Below are positions 1 through 7,159 of a stretch of DNA of 64,000 bases, one piece after another. Each line of letters begins with the position of its first letter. Within the stretch, counting starts at the first letter, position 1. The translations under genes were made by a program, and so were the position numbers. Under the pieces are notes generated by a model that worked only from the letters and a program-made list of their open reading frames with translations, made no database searches and was not told the origin of the DNA. Origin of the DNA: Salinispora fenicalii (GTDB lineage Bacteria; Actinomycetota; Actinomycetes; Mycobacteriales; Micromonosporaceae); NCBI RefSeq assembly GCF_000514815.1, contig NZ_AZWQ01000022.1, positions 1 through 64,000 of the forward strand, in the 5' to 3' direction.

Positions 1-287
1 CACGAGCCTCGCGGTTTCGTCCGCTTCACGGCCTGCCGCGCCTTCCACTACCTTTCCGAAACCCGGTAAACCAGCAAAGATCCTGGTCGCTACGTTACAG
101 CACAGCGCTTCCATCGCGGGCCGGCCTCATCCTCGGCATAATCTATGACCGGCACCGATTCGGGTGCCGGCCACAGATTTGTTCAACTATGAACCAATTA
201 ACTCCGGGAGGTGCGGTGGGCGTTACCAGCGCCGGGTGTTGTCGGGCCAGGAGTTGTATGTGAGCGGACCAAGCCGTAGCTTGAGAG
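1..287. other. Window edge, no confident gene
   Basis: A reading frame of 22 codons is open from the first base and stops at 67-69 on the plus strand. It could be the end of a gene cut by the window, but I recognise nothing in it. The rest holds only the hairpin at 149-170 and the tail of the leftward gene that ends at 288. Confidence 0.4.
149..170 (-). terminator. Hairpin, possible terminator
   Basis: Perfect 8-bp arms (CCGGCACC and GGTGCCGG) enclose a 6-base loop. It lies about 120 bases beyond the stop of the leftward secreted-protein gene. There is no T-run, which is common for terminators of high-GC actinobacteria. It could equally be an unrelated palindrome. Confidence 0.35.
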
Positions 288-806
288 TCAAGAAGCGAAG
301 GGATAGCGGAGCTCAAGCAAATTCGCGTCGCCCCGCGACTGCCCCACCCCCAAAGGCTGCCACTCACCCGGGTCAACCTGCTCGGTTTCGACTACCGTCG
401 GGTCATCCTTAACCTCAACTTTGGCGGCCACCGTATGCGTGTCGTCGCCTCGAACAAAATACACCTTTGGGATCTCCACCGTCAGATACCCTGACGCACC
501 GTTCGCACGGAAGCAGAAGTTTCGCCCACTAGGCAAACTAAAGTCGTTACTCTGAACGAGGATCAGATCAGCGGGAGGGTTGCTCGGATTAGCGCCACAG
601 TCAGCGAGCATGATGTGGCCGTCACCCTTAATAAGCTTGATACCCAGTTCGGCCTCGACCTGCGAAGCGCCTGGGTAGTCGAAATCCTCCACAATACTGG
701 GCTGCACATCCTCAGCCGAAGATGGGGAAACTATGCCCAACGTCGTCAGACCCGCCACACTCAACGCCGCAATACCACCCAAAGCAACCTTCCACATCTT
801 CAACAC
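288..806 (-). CDS. Small secreted protein of unknown function
   Basis: I do not recognise the family. The protein of about 172 residues begins with a short charged stretch and a hydrophobic segment (roughly residues 6-27) ending in a likely signal-peptidase site near SSAED, so it is probably exported. The mature part is acidic, contains two cysteines (in ADCGA and NFCFR) that could form a disulfide, and looks like a small beta-rich domain. I prefer the GTG at 806 because AGGG sits five bases upstream; an ATG at 797 is the alternative, giving MWKVALGG as start. Base composition is clearly lower in GC than the backbone genes to the right, and no functional neighbour is linked to it, so transfer from elsewhere is possible. 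Confidence 0.6.
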   Translation of the reverse strand: MLKMWKVALGGIAALSVAGLTTLGIVSPSSAEDVQPSIVEDFDYPGASQVEAELGIKLIKGDGHIMLADCGANPSNPPADLILVQSNDFSLPSGRNFCFRANGASGYLTVEIPKVYFVRGDDTHTVAAKVEVKDDPTVVETEQVDPGEWQPLGVGQSRGDANLLELRYPFAS

Positions 807-1724
807 TTCACCCTCATTTCTTGTCGACACCTAGTCCTAGTCGCGGAAATGATCAAGGGACGTCATTGCGCAACCAAGAGTGAGCATGTCATACCAGCCC
901 TCAAGACAAGTGCCGTAGCCACAGATCAGAGTTGATCCCTTTTACACACACTAAATGGGCAGCTCACCTAAATGCTCGGGCCGTCCTTTTTGGTTCGAGT
1001 AGACATGAATGAGCTATAATTTAGCCACTTTTACCATATAAGAGCCAAAAGCTTAAAAACACTCTAAAGTTAAGTCAGATTCATGAAGGATAGTCCCCGC
1101 ACACAGGGCACCTCTGCACATATGCGAGCATTCCGTTGCACGTCAGGCCATTTTCGCGGAGACTATCTGGATCATGATCTGAGGTGGGTAGGTCGTGAAA
1201 CGTCCGGCCTACCTCAAGTCGGCTCGCAGCGCAGCTCCAATTACAGTCTTCGAAGCTTTCCTATGGACACTCGCCGAACCCGCGTTGCGTCTCAACGCAA
1301 CGCTCCCTGCACGCTTTGGCCTGGGTGGCACCCATAGCGGATAGCACGACGTGGCGCCTCTCACCGTTGTACGACTCGCCCCAGGACAGGCGACGTCCGG
1401 GATTGACCACGATTGTTCCATCGAGGTAGCCGGAGCTCGTATAGTTCGCTTCCCCCCGTCGTCGGTACGGTCACACCTCGAACTTGGGTTGAGGATCTCG
1501 TCCGATCTGACTACGGTCAACCGCAGGTGTCGCTCAGGTCGGGTGATACCTGCGGCTCATGGTTTACAGATCCACGTTCATATGGACGCTACCGGTATGA
1601 CTCGGCGACGGGCACCCGAAGTCTGATCGCGGATATGCCGGTCGAACTACGAGTTCGTCGGGTCTCACAGTCTGGCGGGATGCTCGTTGCGGTCGGCGGG
1701 GTCACAGCGGCCAGACGTACCCGG
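807..1724. other. Long non-coding stretch with AT-rich core
   Basis: No reading frame here has a convincing start, ribosome site or protein character. Bases about 940-1090 are far richer in A and T than the rest of the window and include a TATAAT at 1015-1020. The 1100-1724 part returns to ordinary GC and contains only short overlapping frames that I cannot support. It may be the remains of inserted DNA. Confidence 0.5.
990..1020 (+). promoter_or_regulatory. Candidate sigma-70-type promoter
   Basis: TTGGTT at 990-995 and a perfect TATAAT at 1015-1020 are separated by 19 bases. Such a consensus -10 is rare in DNA of this GC content. It would read to the right, where the next frame (1083-1337, 84 codons) has no ribosome site, so its product is unclear. 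The AT-rich region could also simply be foreign DNA. Confidence 0.3.
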
Positions 1725-2693
1725 TCACACGACAACCGACTGGCGATCCCGGCCACCGGCTTCTGGTAGCACCACGTAGACGCCCGGTTGATCCGGTCGT
1801 TCCGCCGACCGAAACCAGATCTCCGCCGCCCGCTCGGGCGGCCAGATGGTGGCCCAATCCCATCGTGCCCCCGCAAGTTTAGTGCTGGTGAGAACGGCAC
1901 CGTAGAGGTTGGCCTCACAGAGGTTGACGCCGGTGAGGTTGGCGCGGTCGAGGTTGGCCTCACGGAGATCGGCGCTGGTGAGGTTGACGCCGGTGAGATT
2001 GACTCCGCGAAGGTCGACGCCGGCAAGATTCACGCCAGCAAGGTCAACACCGGTGAGGTCGGCACCGATGAGAAACGCGCCGGTAAGATCGGCCCGCGTA
2101 AGGTCGGCCGCGGTGAGGTTGGCGGCGGCAAGCTCGACGCCAGCGAGGTCGACGCCAGCAAGGTCAACGCCGCGGAGGTTGGCGGCGGTCAGGTCGACGC
2201 CAGCGAGGTTGGCACCGGCGAGATTCGCACCGATGAGGAGCGCGCCGGTGAGGTTGACGCCGGTAAGGTCCGCGCCGCGGAGGTCAACGCCGGCGAGATT
2301 CGCACCAGTGAGGTCGACGCCGGTAAGGTCCGCGCCGCGGAGGTCAACGCCGGCGAGATTCGCACCAGTGAGGTCGACGCCGGCGAAGTTGGCGCGGGCG
2401 AGGTTGATTCCACCGAGATCGGCCTCGCGAAGATCCCTGTTGCTTAGCTCCGCGCCGGCCAGGTCGGTCTCGCGGAAGTCGGCGGCCCGCGAGTCGTCCT
2501 GGCGATTGGCGCTGGACAGGCTACCAAGTTGTTGGGTGGTGAAGGCTGGGGTACGTCGGGTCAGTGCATCAATGAGGTTTCTTAGCCGGCCGGGGCGGGG
2601 TGCTCGTGGTGGGTGAAAAGCGGGGGTGGAACGACCGAGCGCGAGCACGAGTTGGCGGCGGAAGGAGTCAGTCGACATCGGAAGAATCCGCAT
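1725..2693 (-). CDS. Pentapeptide-repeat protein
   Basis: After an N-terminal region of about 75 residues, the protein carries a long run of A(D/N)LxG-type pentapeptides, the pattern that folds into a right-handed quadrilateral beta-helix. Family members include DNA-gyrase-protecting proteins such as MfpA and Qnr, but most have no known function, and I cannot say which this is. The C-terminal 55 residues leave the repeat pattern (a WxxAxIWPPE stretch follows). The start overlaps the end of the upstream small membrane protein gene by 26 bases, so the two are probably co-transcribed and translationally coupled. An ATG at 2678 is an alternative start. Part of the repeat region is an exact 60-base tandem duplication at the DNA level. 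Confidence 0.85.
   Translation of the reverse strand: MRILPMSTDSFRRQLVLALGRSTPAFHPPRAPRPGRLRNLIDALTRRTPAFTTQQLGSLSSANRQDDSRAADFRETDLAGAELSNRDLREADLGGINLARANFAGVDLTGANLAGVDLRGADLTGVDLTGANLAGVDLRGADLTGVNLTGALLIGANLAGANLAGVDLTAANLRGVDLAGVDLAGVELAAANLTAADLTRADLTGAFLIGADLTGVDLAGVNLAGVDLRGVNLTGVNLTSADLREANLDRANLTGVNLCEANLYGAVLTSTKLAGARWDWATIWPPERAAEIWFRSAERPDQPGVYVVLPEAGGRDRQSVVV
2256..2383 (-). repeat. Exact 60-base tandem repeat inside the pentapeptide gene
   Basis: The sequence from about 2256 repeats with a period of 60 bases for slightly more than two copies without a mismatch, while the surrounding pentapeptide coding repeats have diverged. Sixty bases equal four pentapeptides, so the frame and the beta-helix register are preserved. 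This indicates recent copy-number change by slippage or unequal crossing over. Confidence 0.85.
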
Positions 2694-3093
2694 CTCCCAG
2701 GGCCCGCTTCTGGTCCTTTGCTGGCGGGGGTGGTAAGGAACGGGCGAGGGGTAACGTCGAGTGATGCTGCGGCGCGGCGGCTTCGGTCGGCGTCATGTCA
2801 ACCTGGCGCAGAAATTTCTCGATCAATAGTGGTGCGGTGATGCCGAGGAGCCCGGCGGCGAAGGGGCTGGCTAGTTGCCCGTCGGCTCCGATGAGGGCGG
2901 CGAGCCCTGCGCCAGCGGCGAGTCGGAGCACGACTGAGGCCAGGTAGGCGGGGAGTCCCGGCTCGTCTGGGCGTTTCCATGGCAGGGTCTTCGCGCGGCG
3001 CAACGCAGCACCGAGTTCGAGTGCTTCCACAATGAAGCTACCTAGCAGCCCCCAGAGGGCGGACTCCATAGTGGAAAGGGGCTCGAACGACAT
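2668..3093 (-). CDS. Small membrane protein paired with pentapeptide protein
   Basis: About 141 residues with two to three hydrophobic stretches: residues about 12-30, a segment around LASVVLRLAAGAGLAALIGA, and one around FAAGLLGITAPLLIEKF. The C-terminal tail is Pro-rich and polar. No catalytic motif is visible and I do not recognise a named family. The gene overlaps the following pentapeptide-repeat gene, so both products may act together at the membrane; that is inference from layout only. Start choice is weak: ATG at 3093 or at 3069, neither with a good ribosome site. Confidence 0.6.
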   Translation of the reverse strand: MSFEPLSTMESALWGLLGSFIVEALELGAALRRAKTLPWKRPDEPGLPAYLASVVLRLAAGAGLAALIGADGQLASPFAAGLLGITAPLLIEKFLRQVDMTPTEAAAPQHHSTLPLARSLPPPPAKDQKRALGDADSSDVD

Positions 3094-3523
3094 AGGCGAA
3101 CAATAGCCGTCCCCTTCCTTCTGTCACCGGTTGGCCGGCAGCTGGCAACCGGCCAACCAGAAGCTACGGGAGAACACCGAAGTCGGCGAAATCTTAGAAC
3201 CCGGACCGGGGATAAATCAATGCCGAGACGATGAATGTAGTGAACGATCACACTGGCAAGGAGTTCACAATGTTAAAGTGAACGTTCGATTTGTCATCGT
3301 CTCGCGGCATAGGTCCCACAGGACAACCGCCGAGGACGCAGAACCCGGCTTTACGCTCAAATCGCCCAAGATGTCCTAGCGCAGCTTTCGGACGCAACCG
3401 ATGATTAGGCCAAGCAACCTTTGGTGGCACTCCACCCCACCACGCCTGTGACACCGGCCAGTAACAGCCAGACGCGCGACCATTGACCGTACGCTTTGCC
3501 GGAGGTCGGGCGGCACTGGCGGG
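3094..3523. other. Intergenic region with nested inverted repeats
   Basis: No gene is supported. The region contains a long inverted repeat (3220-3234 with 3294-3310) that encloses three alternating GTGAAC/GTTCAC elements (3240-3245, 3263-3268, 3278-3283) and the palindrome GAACGTTC at 3280-3287. It lies upstream of the leftward membrane protein/pentapeptide pair and downstream of the GntR-like gene. Confidence 0.5.
3220..3310. repeat. Inverted repeat enclosing operator-like elements
   Basis: The left arm at 3220-3234 reads ATGCCGAGACGATGA. The right arm at 3294-3310 is its reverse complement apart from two extra bases (CG). About 59 bases lie between, richer in A and T than their surroundings. 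It may form a cruciform or a structured RNA, or be a pair of protein-binding arms. It is not a PHO box because the GTGAAC elements are not spaced by 11. Confidence 0.5.
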
Positions 3524-3763
3524 TCAGGGTTTACGGAGCCACGTCTTCGGATCAGTCACGAAGACGCCCTTGCCCTGGTGGCGGTTAATCACCTCCAGCG
3601 CCTCCAGTCGTACGTTGACGAGCTGGATCGTGGACGGGCTTACGCCGTACCGCTCGCAGAGCTGAGCGATCGAGGGCAGCTTGTCCCCCGCTCTGTATCG
3701 GCCTGACCTGATGTCATCAATGATCTCGTCGGAGATCCGGATGTAGTCCGGTGTCGCTGGCAT
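3524..3763 (-). CDS. Short GntR-type winged-helix regulator
   Basis: A 79-residue protein that consists only of the GntR DNA-binding domain: a helix (DYIRISDEIIDDIRSG), the GDKLPS turn, the recognition helix around YGVSPSTIQLVNVRLEAL, and the wing HQGKGVFV. The usual ligand-binding domain (UTRA, FCD or aminotransferase-like) is absent. Such stand-alone winged helices are common in Micromonosporaceae accessory loci and in integrative elements such as those with KorSA-like repressors. It is divergent from the DivIVA-like gene starting at 3968, with a 204-base region between them that contains candidate half-sites, so it probably represses itself and that gene. Two close relatives are encoded at 49344 and 49769. 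Confidence 0.85.
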   Translation of the reverse strand: MPATPDYIRISDEIIDDIRSGRYRAGDKLPSIAQLCERYGVSPSTIQLVNVRLEALEVINRHQGKGVFVTDPKTWLRKP

Positions 3764-3801
3764 GTCACTCCTCGCGTGGCACCTCCGATTCGATCACGAG
3801 A

Positions 3802-3858
3802 TAGACAAGGACGACAAGTTTAAGGTGTTCCTTGCCTACCTTGGCTTCCTTGTATAAG
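3802..3858. promoter_or_regulatory. Candidate GntR operator half-sites
   Basis: TAGACAAGG (3802-3810) and the oppositely oriented CCTTGTATAAG (3848-3858) lie between the divergent GntR-type and DivIVA-like genes. A related inverted element, with TAGACAA facing TTGTCT, lies at 50041-50058 beside the paralogous GntR gene. Repetition in both loci suggests a shared binding motif; this is inference. Confidence 0.35.
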
Positions 3859-3967
3859 TTGAGCGCCAGGTCCTCCTCGCGTGGCAACGAGTAAGGGCTC
3901 GATCCCCCGGTCGGGGTGGGCTGGGCACGGCTCACCCCGACCCATCCGGTCAGGAGAGGTGGTTGAC

Positions 3968-4363
3968 GTGCGTAACCCGTTCCGACGTTTCCGTCGCTGG
4001 CGAGACCGCCCCGCCGCGAGCCACCCCACTGCTCTCGCCGACTCGCTGATCGGCGCGAACGTGTGTCGCCCCACCGGCGCCGACAGCGATGTGGACCGCC
4101 ACCGGTCCTTCGCCGGCAACGCGGGCGGGCACCACCGGTCGGCGACGCGCTGGCCGTTGACCCCCGAGCAGGTACGCCAGCAGCAGTTCCCACAGGTCCG
4201 GCGGGGACTCGACGCGTCCGAGGTGGAGCTCTTCCTCTATCGGGTCGCGGCGGACCTGTCCGCGCTACAGACCGAGCTGAGGAGGACCCGGGACGAGAAC
4301 ATCCGAATCAAACGGGCGCTGCGCGACTGGCAGTCCCGGTTCACGCCGGGCGTACGGGCATGA
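3968..4363 (+). CDS. DivIVA-like coiled-coil protein
   Basis: 131 residues from the GTG at 3968, chosen because AGGAGAGG lies just upstream; an upstream ATG has no ribosome site. The first 60 residues are basic and low in complexity. From about residue 61 the sequence LTPEQVRQQQFPQVRRGLDA followed by EVELFLYRVAADLSALQTEL resembles the N-terminal domain and coiled coil of DivIVA/Wag31 proteins, which bind curved membrane at cell poles. The characteristic ending ALRDWQSR is shared with the paralogue at 50435 (ALRQWQSR). It is much shorter than true DivIVA. The stop overlaps the start of the next gene by four bases (ATGA), so the two form an operon, divergent from the GntR-type gene. Function unknown. 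Confidence 0.75.
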   Translation: MRNPFRRFRRWRDRPAASHPTALADSLIGANVCRPTGADSDVDRHRSFAGNAGGHHRSATRWPLTPEQVRQQQFPQVRRGLDASEVELFLYRVAADLSALQTELRRTRDENIRIKRALRDWQSRFTPGVRA

Positions 4364-4686
4364 CCGCGACCGACCGCGCCGATCGACCGCGCTTCGTCGT
4401 CCATTTGACCATGCACGCCGACGACCTCGCCGACGCGCGCCTGCTCGCCCGCTCGTTGGCCCGCTCCCTGTGCTTCCTGCCCGAGCTGGTGCTCGGGGAG
4501 ACGACGGTCTCCGGCACCGGCGTACCCGACGTACACCATCAGGATTTCTGTGACCGGCTGTTGGAGCACGGCTGGCGCTGCCTGCTGCGGCCCGACCACG
4601 ACGGCGGCTGTTCCCGGCGGTTCCTCCAGCCCATCGTCGGGCGGGCGCGACGCGACCGGACGACTGCGGCCCGCAACCGGAGGTAG
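4360..4686 (+). CDS. Hypothetical protein coupled to DivIVA-like gene
   Basis: 108 residues, starting at the ATG that overlaps the previous stop (ATGA), so translation is probably coupled. I do not recognise a family. The middle has helices rich in Leu, Ala and Arg (DLADARLLARSLARSL), and there are three cysteines and several histidines in the second half (HHQDFCDRLLEHGWRC and DHDGGCSRRF), which could bind a metal. No signal peptide or membrane segment. The partner gene at the second DivIVA-like locus (50435) is missing. Confidence 0.6.
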   Translation: MTATDRADRPRFVVHLTMHADDLADARLLARSLARSLCFLPELVLGETTVSGTGVPDVHHQDFCDRLLEHGWRCLLRPDHDGGCSRRFLQPIVGRARRDRTTAARNRR

Positions 4687-4708
4687 CGGGCCGCAGTCGA
4701 ACCTGCTG

Positions 4709-5035
4709 TCAGTCGACGGCGACCGGGACGGTCGCCTCGTTGACGCCCCGGCTGGCGGTGATGACGGTGTCACCGTTGCCGTGCCGGGACAGTGCGCGCA
4801 GTCGCCACGTGCCCGGCGCCGCGAAGAAGCGGAACTGCCCGGCCGGCGAGGTGACCACCTCGGCGGTGAACTCGTCGGCGGAATCGAGCAGCCGGACGTA
4901 CGCACCGGTCACCGGCGTACCCGCAGCATCGCGGACAACACCGGTGATGACGGTCTCCTTCTCCAGGTCGAGGCTGGTCGGCAGCGGGGCGGCCTGATCC
5001 GGGGCGGCACATCCGGCCGCGGTCGAAACAGTCAT
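4709..5035 (-). CDS. DUF1416 protein (SseC-like)
   Basis: A protein of about 108 residues of the DUF1416 family, which in mycobacteria is called SseC and lies next to thiosulfate sulfurtransferase genes. Its function in sulfur metabolism is inferred from that linkage. The sequence has the fold of a carboxypeptidase regulatory-like beta-sandwich: VVRDAAGTPVTGAYVRLLD, then PAGQFRFFAAPGTWRLRAL. Cys near the N-terminus (AAGCAAPD) is conserved in the family as far as I recall. The upstream sulfurtransferase ends at 5041 with an AGGAG before its stop that serves as ribosome site for the ATG at 5035, so they form an operon. A GTG at 5044 is an alternative start. Confidence 0.9.
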   Translation of the reverse strand: MTVSTAAGCAAPDQAAPLPTSLDLEKETVITGVVRDAAGTPVTGAYVRLLDSADEFTAEVVTSPAGQFRFFAAPGTWRLRALSRHGNGDTVITASRGVNEATVPVAVD

Positions 5036-5040
5036 GACGA

Positions 5041-5889
5041 TCACTCCTTCCCGGGCTCGTCGCCGAGCGCCACCGGCACGCCGACCAGTGAGCCGTACTC
5101 GGTCCAGGAGCCGTCGTAGTTCTTCACGTTCCGGTGACCGAGCAGTTCCTGGAGCACGAACCAGGTGTGCGAGGAACGCTCACCGATCCGGCAGTAGGCG
5201 ATGGTCTCCCGGCTGTCGTCCAGCCCGGCCGCTGCGTAGATCTCGCGCAACTCCTGGTCGGACTTGAAGGTGCCATCCTCGTTGGCCGCCTTGGACCACG
5301 GCACGCTGATCGCGGTGGGGACGTGGCCCGCGCGCTGCGCCTGCTCCTGCGGAAGGTGGGCGGGGGCGAGCAGGCGGCCCGTGTACTCGTCCGGGCTGCG
5401 CACGTCGACCAGGTTCTTCGTACCGATGGCGGCCACCACCTCGTCGCGGAACGCCCGGATGGTGTGGTCCGGCTCCTGTGCGACGTACTGCGTCGCCGGG
5501 CGGGACACCGCCTCGGAGGTCAGCGGGCGGGCGTCCAGCTCCCACCTCTTGCGACCGCCGTCGAGTAGCCGGACCTCGCGGTGGCCGTAGAGGGCGAAAT
5601 ACCAGTACGCGTACGCGGCGAACCAATTGTTGTTGCCGCCGTAGAGCACGACGGTGTCGTCGTTGGTGATGCCCCGCTCGGAGAGCAGCGCCGCGAACTG
5701 GTCCTTGTTCACAAAGTCCCGGCGGACCTGGTCCTGCAGGTCAGTCTTCCAGTCCAGCTTGATCGCACCGGGCAGGTGGCCGGTGTCGTAGGCCGAGGTG
5801 TCTTCGTCGACCTCGACGAAGACGACACCCGGGGTTTCGAGGTTCTTCTCGGCCCAGTCGGCCGAGACGAGTGCGGTGTCACGACTCAT
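5041..5889 (-). CDS. Thiosulfate sulfurtransferase (rhodanese)
   Basis: 282 residues with two rhodanese domains. The C-terminal domain carries the active-site loop CRIGERSS with Cys233, which accepts the sulfane sulfur of thiosulfate and passes it to cyanide or another thiol acceptor. The N-terminal domain has the matching loop without Cys (LYGGNNNWF) and is inactive, as usual. VDVRSPDEY and HVPTAISVPW are typical family motifs. Start at ATG 5889 with AGGAG nine bases upstream. It is the first gene of an operon with the DUF1416 gene, as in mycobacteria (cysA2-sseC2 type). About 180 bases upstream lies a cysteine-rich leader peptide, which points to control by cysteine supply. Confidence 0.95.
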   Translation of the reverse strand: MSRDTALVSADWAEKNLETPGVVFVEVDEDTSAYDTGHLPGAIKLDWKTDLQDQVRRDFVNKDQFAALLSERGITNDDTVVLYGGNNNWFAAYAYWYFALYGHREVRLLDGGRKRWELDARPLTSEAVSRPATQYVAQEPDHTIRAFRDEVVAAIGTKNLVDVRSPDEYTGRLLAPAHLPQEQAQRAGHVPTAISVPWSKAANEDGTFKSDQELREIYAAAGLDDSRETIAYCRIGERSSHTWFVLQELLGHRNVKNYDGSWTEYGSLVGVPVALGDEPGKE

Positions 5890-6072
5890 CAGATCACTCC
5901 TGGTGAGGATGGATGGGTGAGCCAGCGCGCGGGAAGTCATGGTGCGTCAGTCATCCACCACGCGCGGGACCCATGGCTCGGATCGGATCCTGGGTTCGTG
6001 CGACGGCGCCGCTGGTTGGCGCAGGAGGGGGCACCAGTCAGGTGCGCAGACCCTGGGCGCTGGGAGGCCGCG

Positions 6073-6177
6073 TCAGGCGGCCGAGGACAACCCCGCCGTC
6101 CACCGGACAGGGCAACACAGGCAGGTGGCCACACGGCACAGGTCGACCGCGCGCCGTTTGGTGAGGAACATCCCCAT
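6073..6177 (-). CDS. Cysteine-rich leader peptide of the sulfurtransferase operon
   Basis: A 34-codon frame encodes a basic peptide with TKRRAVDLCRVATCLCC near its middle, containing four Cys codons (residues 14, 19, 21, 22). This matches the actinobacterial 'putative leader peptide' family found before sulfur-assimilation genes, where ribosome stalling on Cys codons at low cysteine is thought to switch on the downstream genes, as shown for polycysteine leaders in mycobacteria. The first ATG is at 6177 and a second at 6171. There is no ribosome site, but TAGTCT ends eight bases before the first ATG, so the mRNA may be leaderless. The sulfurtransferase starts 183 bases further on. Confidence 0.85.
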   Translation of the reverse strand: MGMFLTKRRAVDLCRVATCLCCPVRWTAGLSSAA

Positions 6178-6246
6178 GGGCAGGGAGACTACCAGCGATG
6201 TCGCCGCGAGCCACGGCTCAACCAGCATCCGGGACACGTACTCGGC

Positions 6247-7038
6247 TCAGCTCGCCGCGTGGATCGGCACCTCGACCGCTTCCGCGGTGACCTGGAGCCC
6301 TTCGGGTAGCGGCCGAACCTCACTGACGGTGAGGTCGAACGGGAGCACTGGCAGTGGCAGGTCAACGGAGATGCCCTCGGCGAAGCTGCTCAGTAGCGCC
6401 TGGACCAGCAACCCGTTCGGCATTTCCTCGGGAGTCAGGTCGGTGAACCGCAGCGACACCTGACCTTGGTTGACCGTGATGTCGGCGGTGCCGCTGACCG
6501 GTACCCGCTGCCCGAGGAGATCCATCGGAGCGGTCACCACGAGCTGACCGTCCCGCTCCCTCAGCTGCAGCCCTTCCTGGCCGATCTGGGCGGCGAGGCT
6601 GTCGTAGCTGATGGTGCCGGTGCCGGTGATGCTCCCGGCGACCACTCCGCCCCGTCCGGAGCGAAGGGTGTCCAGCGAGGCGGTCACGTCGTAGGCGTCG
6701 ATGTCGAGGGTCGGCAGGGCCAGCACATCGCCCTGGACTGCCCCCCGGACCTCGTTGAGCCCGATGGAGATGCGCTCATAGCGGCCGTCGAGGACCTGGG
6801 TGACGAAGGGGAAGCCGCCGATCTCGACCTCGGGGGGCCCGGCCTGTACGCCCTGGGTCGCGAGTTCCGCGCGGACCTGGTCGGTCAGTGCGCGTTCGGC
6901 GACCCCCGCCGCCACCCGGTCGGCCACCACCAGCAGCCCAACCAACCCCAGAAGCAGGACCAGGAGCACGACGAGTACGCGCCGCCCGCGCTGTGGCCGG
7001 GGGCGTTCGTCCTGGTACGTGCGCTCCTCGGTCGTCAC
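6247..7038 (-). CDS. DUF2993 (LmeA-like) membrane-anchored protein
   Basis: About 263 residues. An N-terminal basic region (RPRPQRGRR) is followed by a single hydrophobic anchor (VLVVLLVLLLGLVGLLVVAD). The outer domain matches the DUF2993 family, to which mycobacterial LmeA, a periplasmic phospholipid-binding protein needed for mannan maturation, belongs. Motifs seen are the GGFPFVTQVLDGRYERI stretch and the closing PVLPFDLTVSEVRPLPEGL. A role in envelope lipid handling is inferred from the family. The start is ambiguous because the region 7034-7087 is a triplicated 18-base unit, each copy containing AGGAG and an in-frame GTG. I chose the last GTG (7038); 7083 is the longest alternative. Confidence 0.85.
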   Translation of the reverse strand: MTTEERTYQDERPRPQRGRRVLVVLLVLLLGLVGLLVVADRVAAGVAERALTDQVRAELATQGVQAGPPEVEIGGFPFVTQVLDGRYERISIGLNEVRGAVQGDVLALPTLDIDAYDVTASLDTLRSGRGGVVAGSITGTGTISYDSLAAQIGQEGLQLRERDGQLVVTAPMDLLGQRVPVSGTADITVNQGQVSLRFTDLTPEEMPNGLLVQALLSSFAEGISVDLPLPVLPFDLTVSEVRPLPEGLQVTAEAVEVPIHAAS

Positions 7039-7087
7039 CGCCGTCACTCCTGTCACCGCCGTCACTCCTAGCACTGCCGTCACTCTC
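7034..7087 (-). repeat. Triplicated 18-base translation-start module
   Basis: Two identical 18-base units (7034-7051 and 7052-7069) and a diverged third (7070-7087) lie at the start of the DUF2993 gene. Read on the coding strand, each perfect unit is AGGAG, eight bases, then an in-frame GTG. The repeats thus offer several ribosome sites and starts, and if translated add VTAVTG repeats to the N-terminus. Confidence 0.8.
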
Positions 7088-7159
7088 CTGGCGCCACCAT
7101 CGCTCCCGGCGCCGCCCTCACTGCGGCGAGGCTACCCGGACCCGTGCTGCTCCGACCGC

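Noticed and set aside
1413..1769. 118-codon frame in the region after the AT-rich island
   Set aside because: No ribosome site, runs into the pentapeptide gene on the other strand, no recognised family.
3240..3283. Possible PHO box made of GTGAAC/GTTCAC elements
   Set aside because: The elements alternate in direction and are spaced 23 and 15 bases apart, not the 11-base direct repeats seen at pstS and near Pit.
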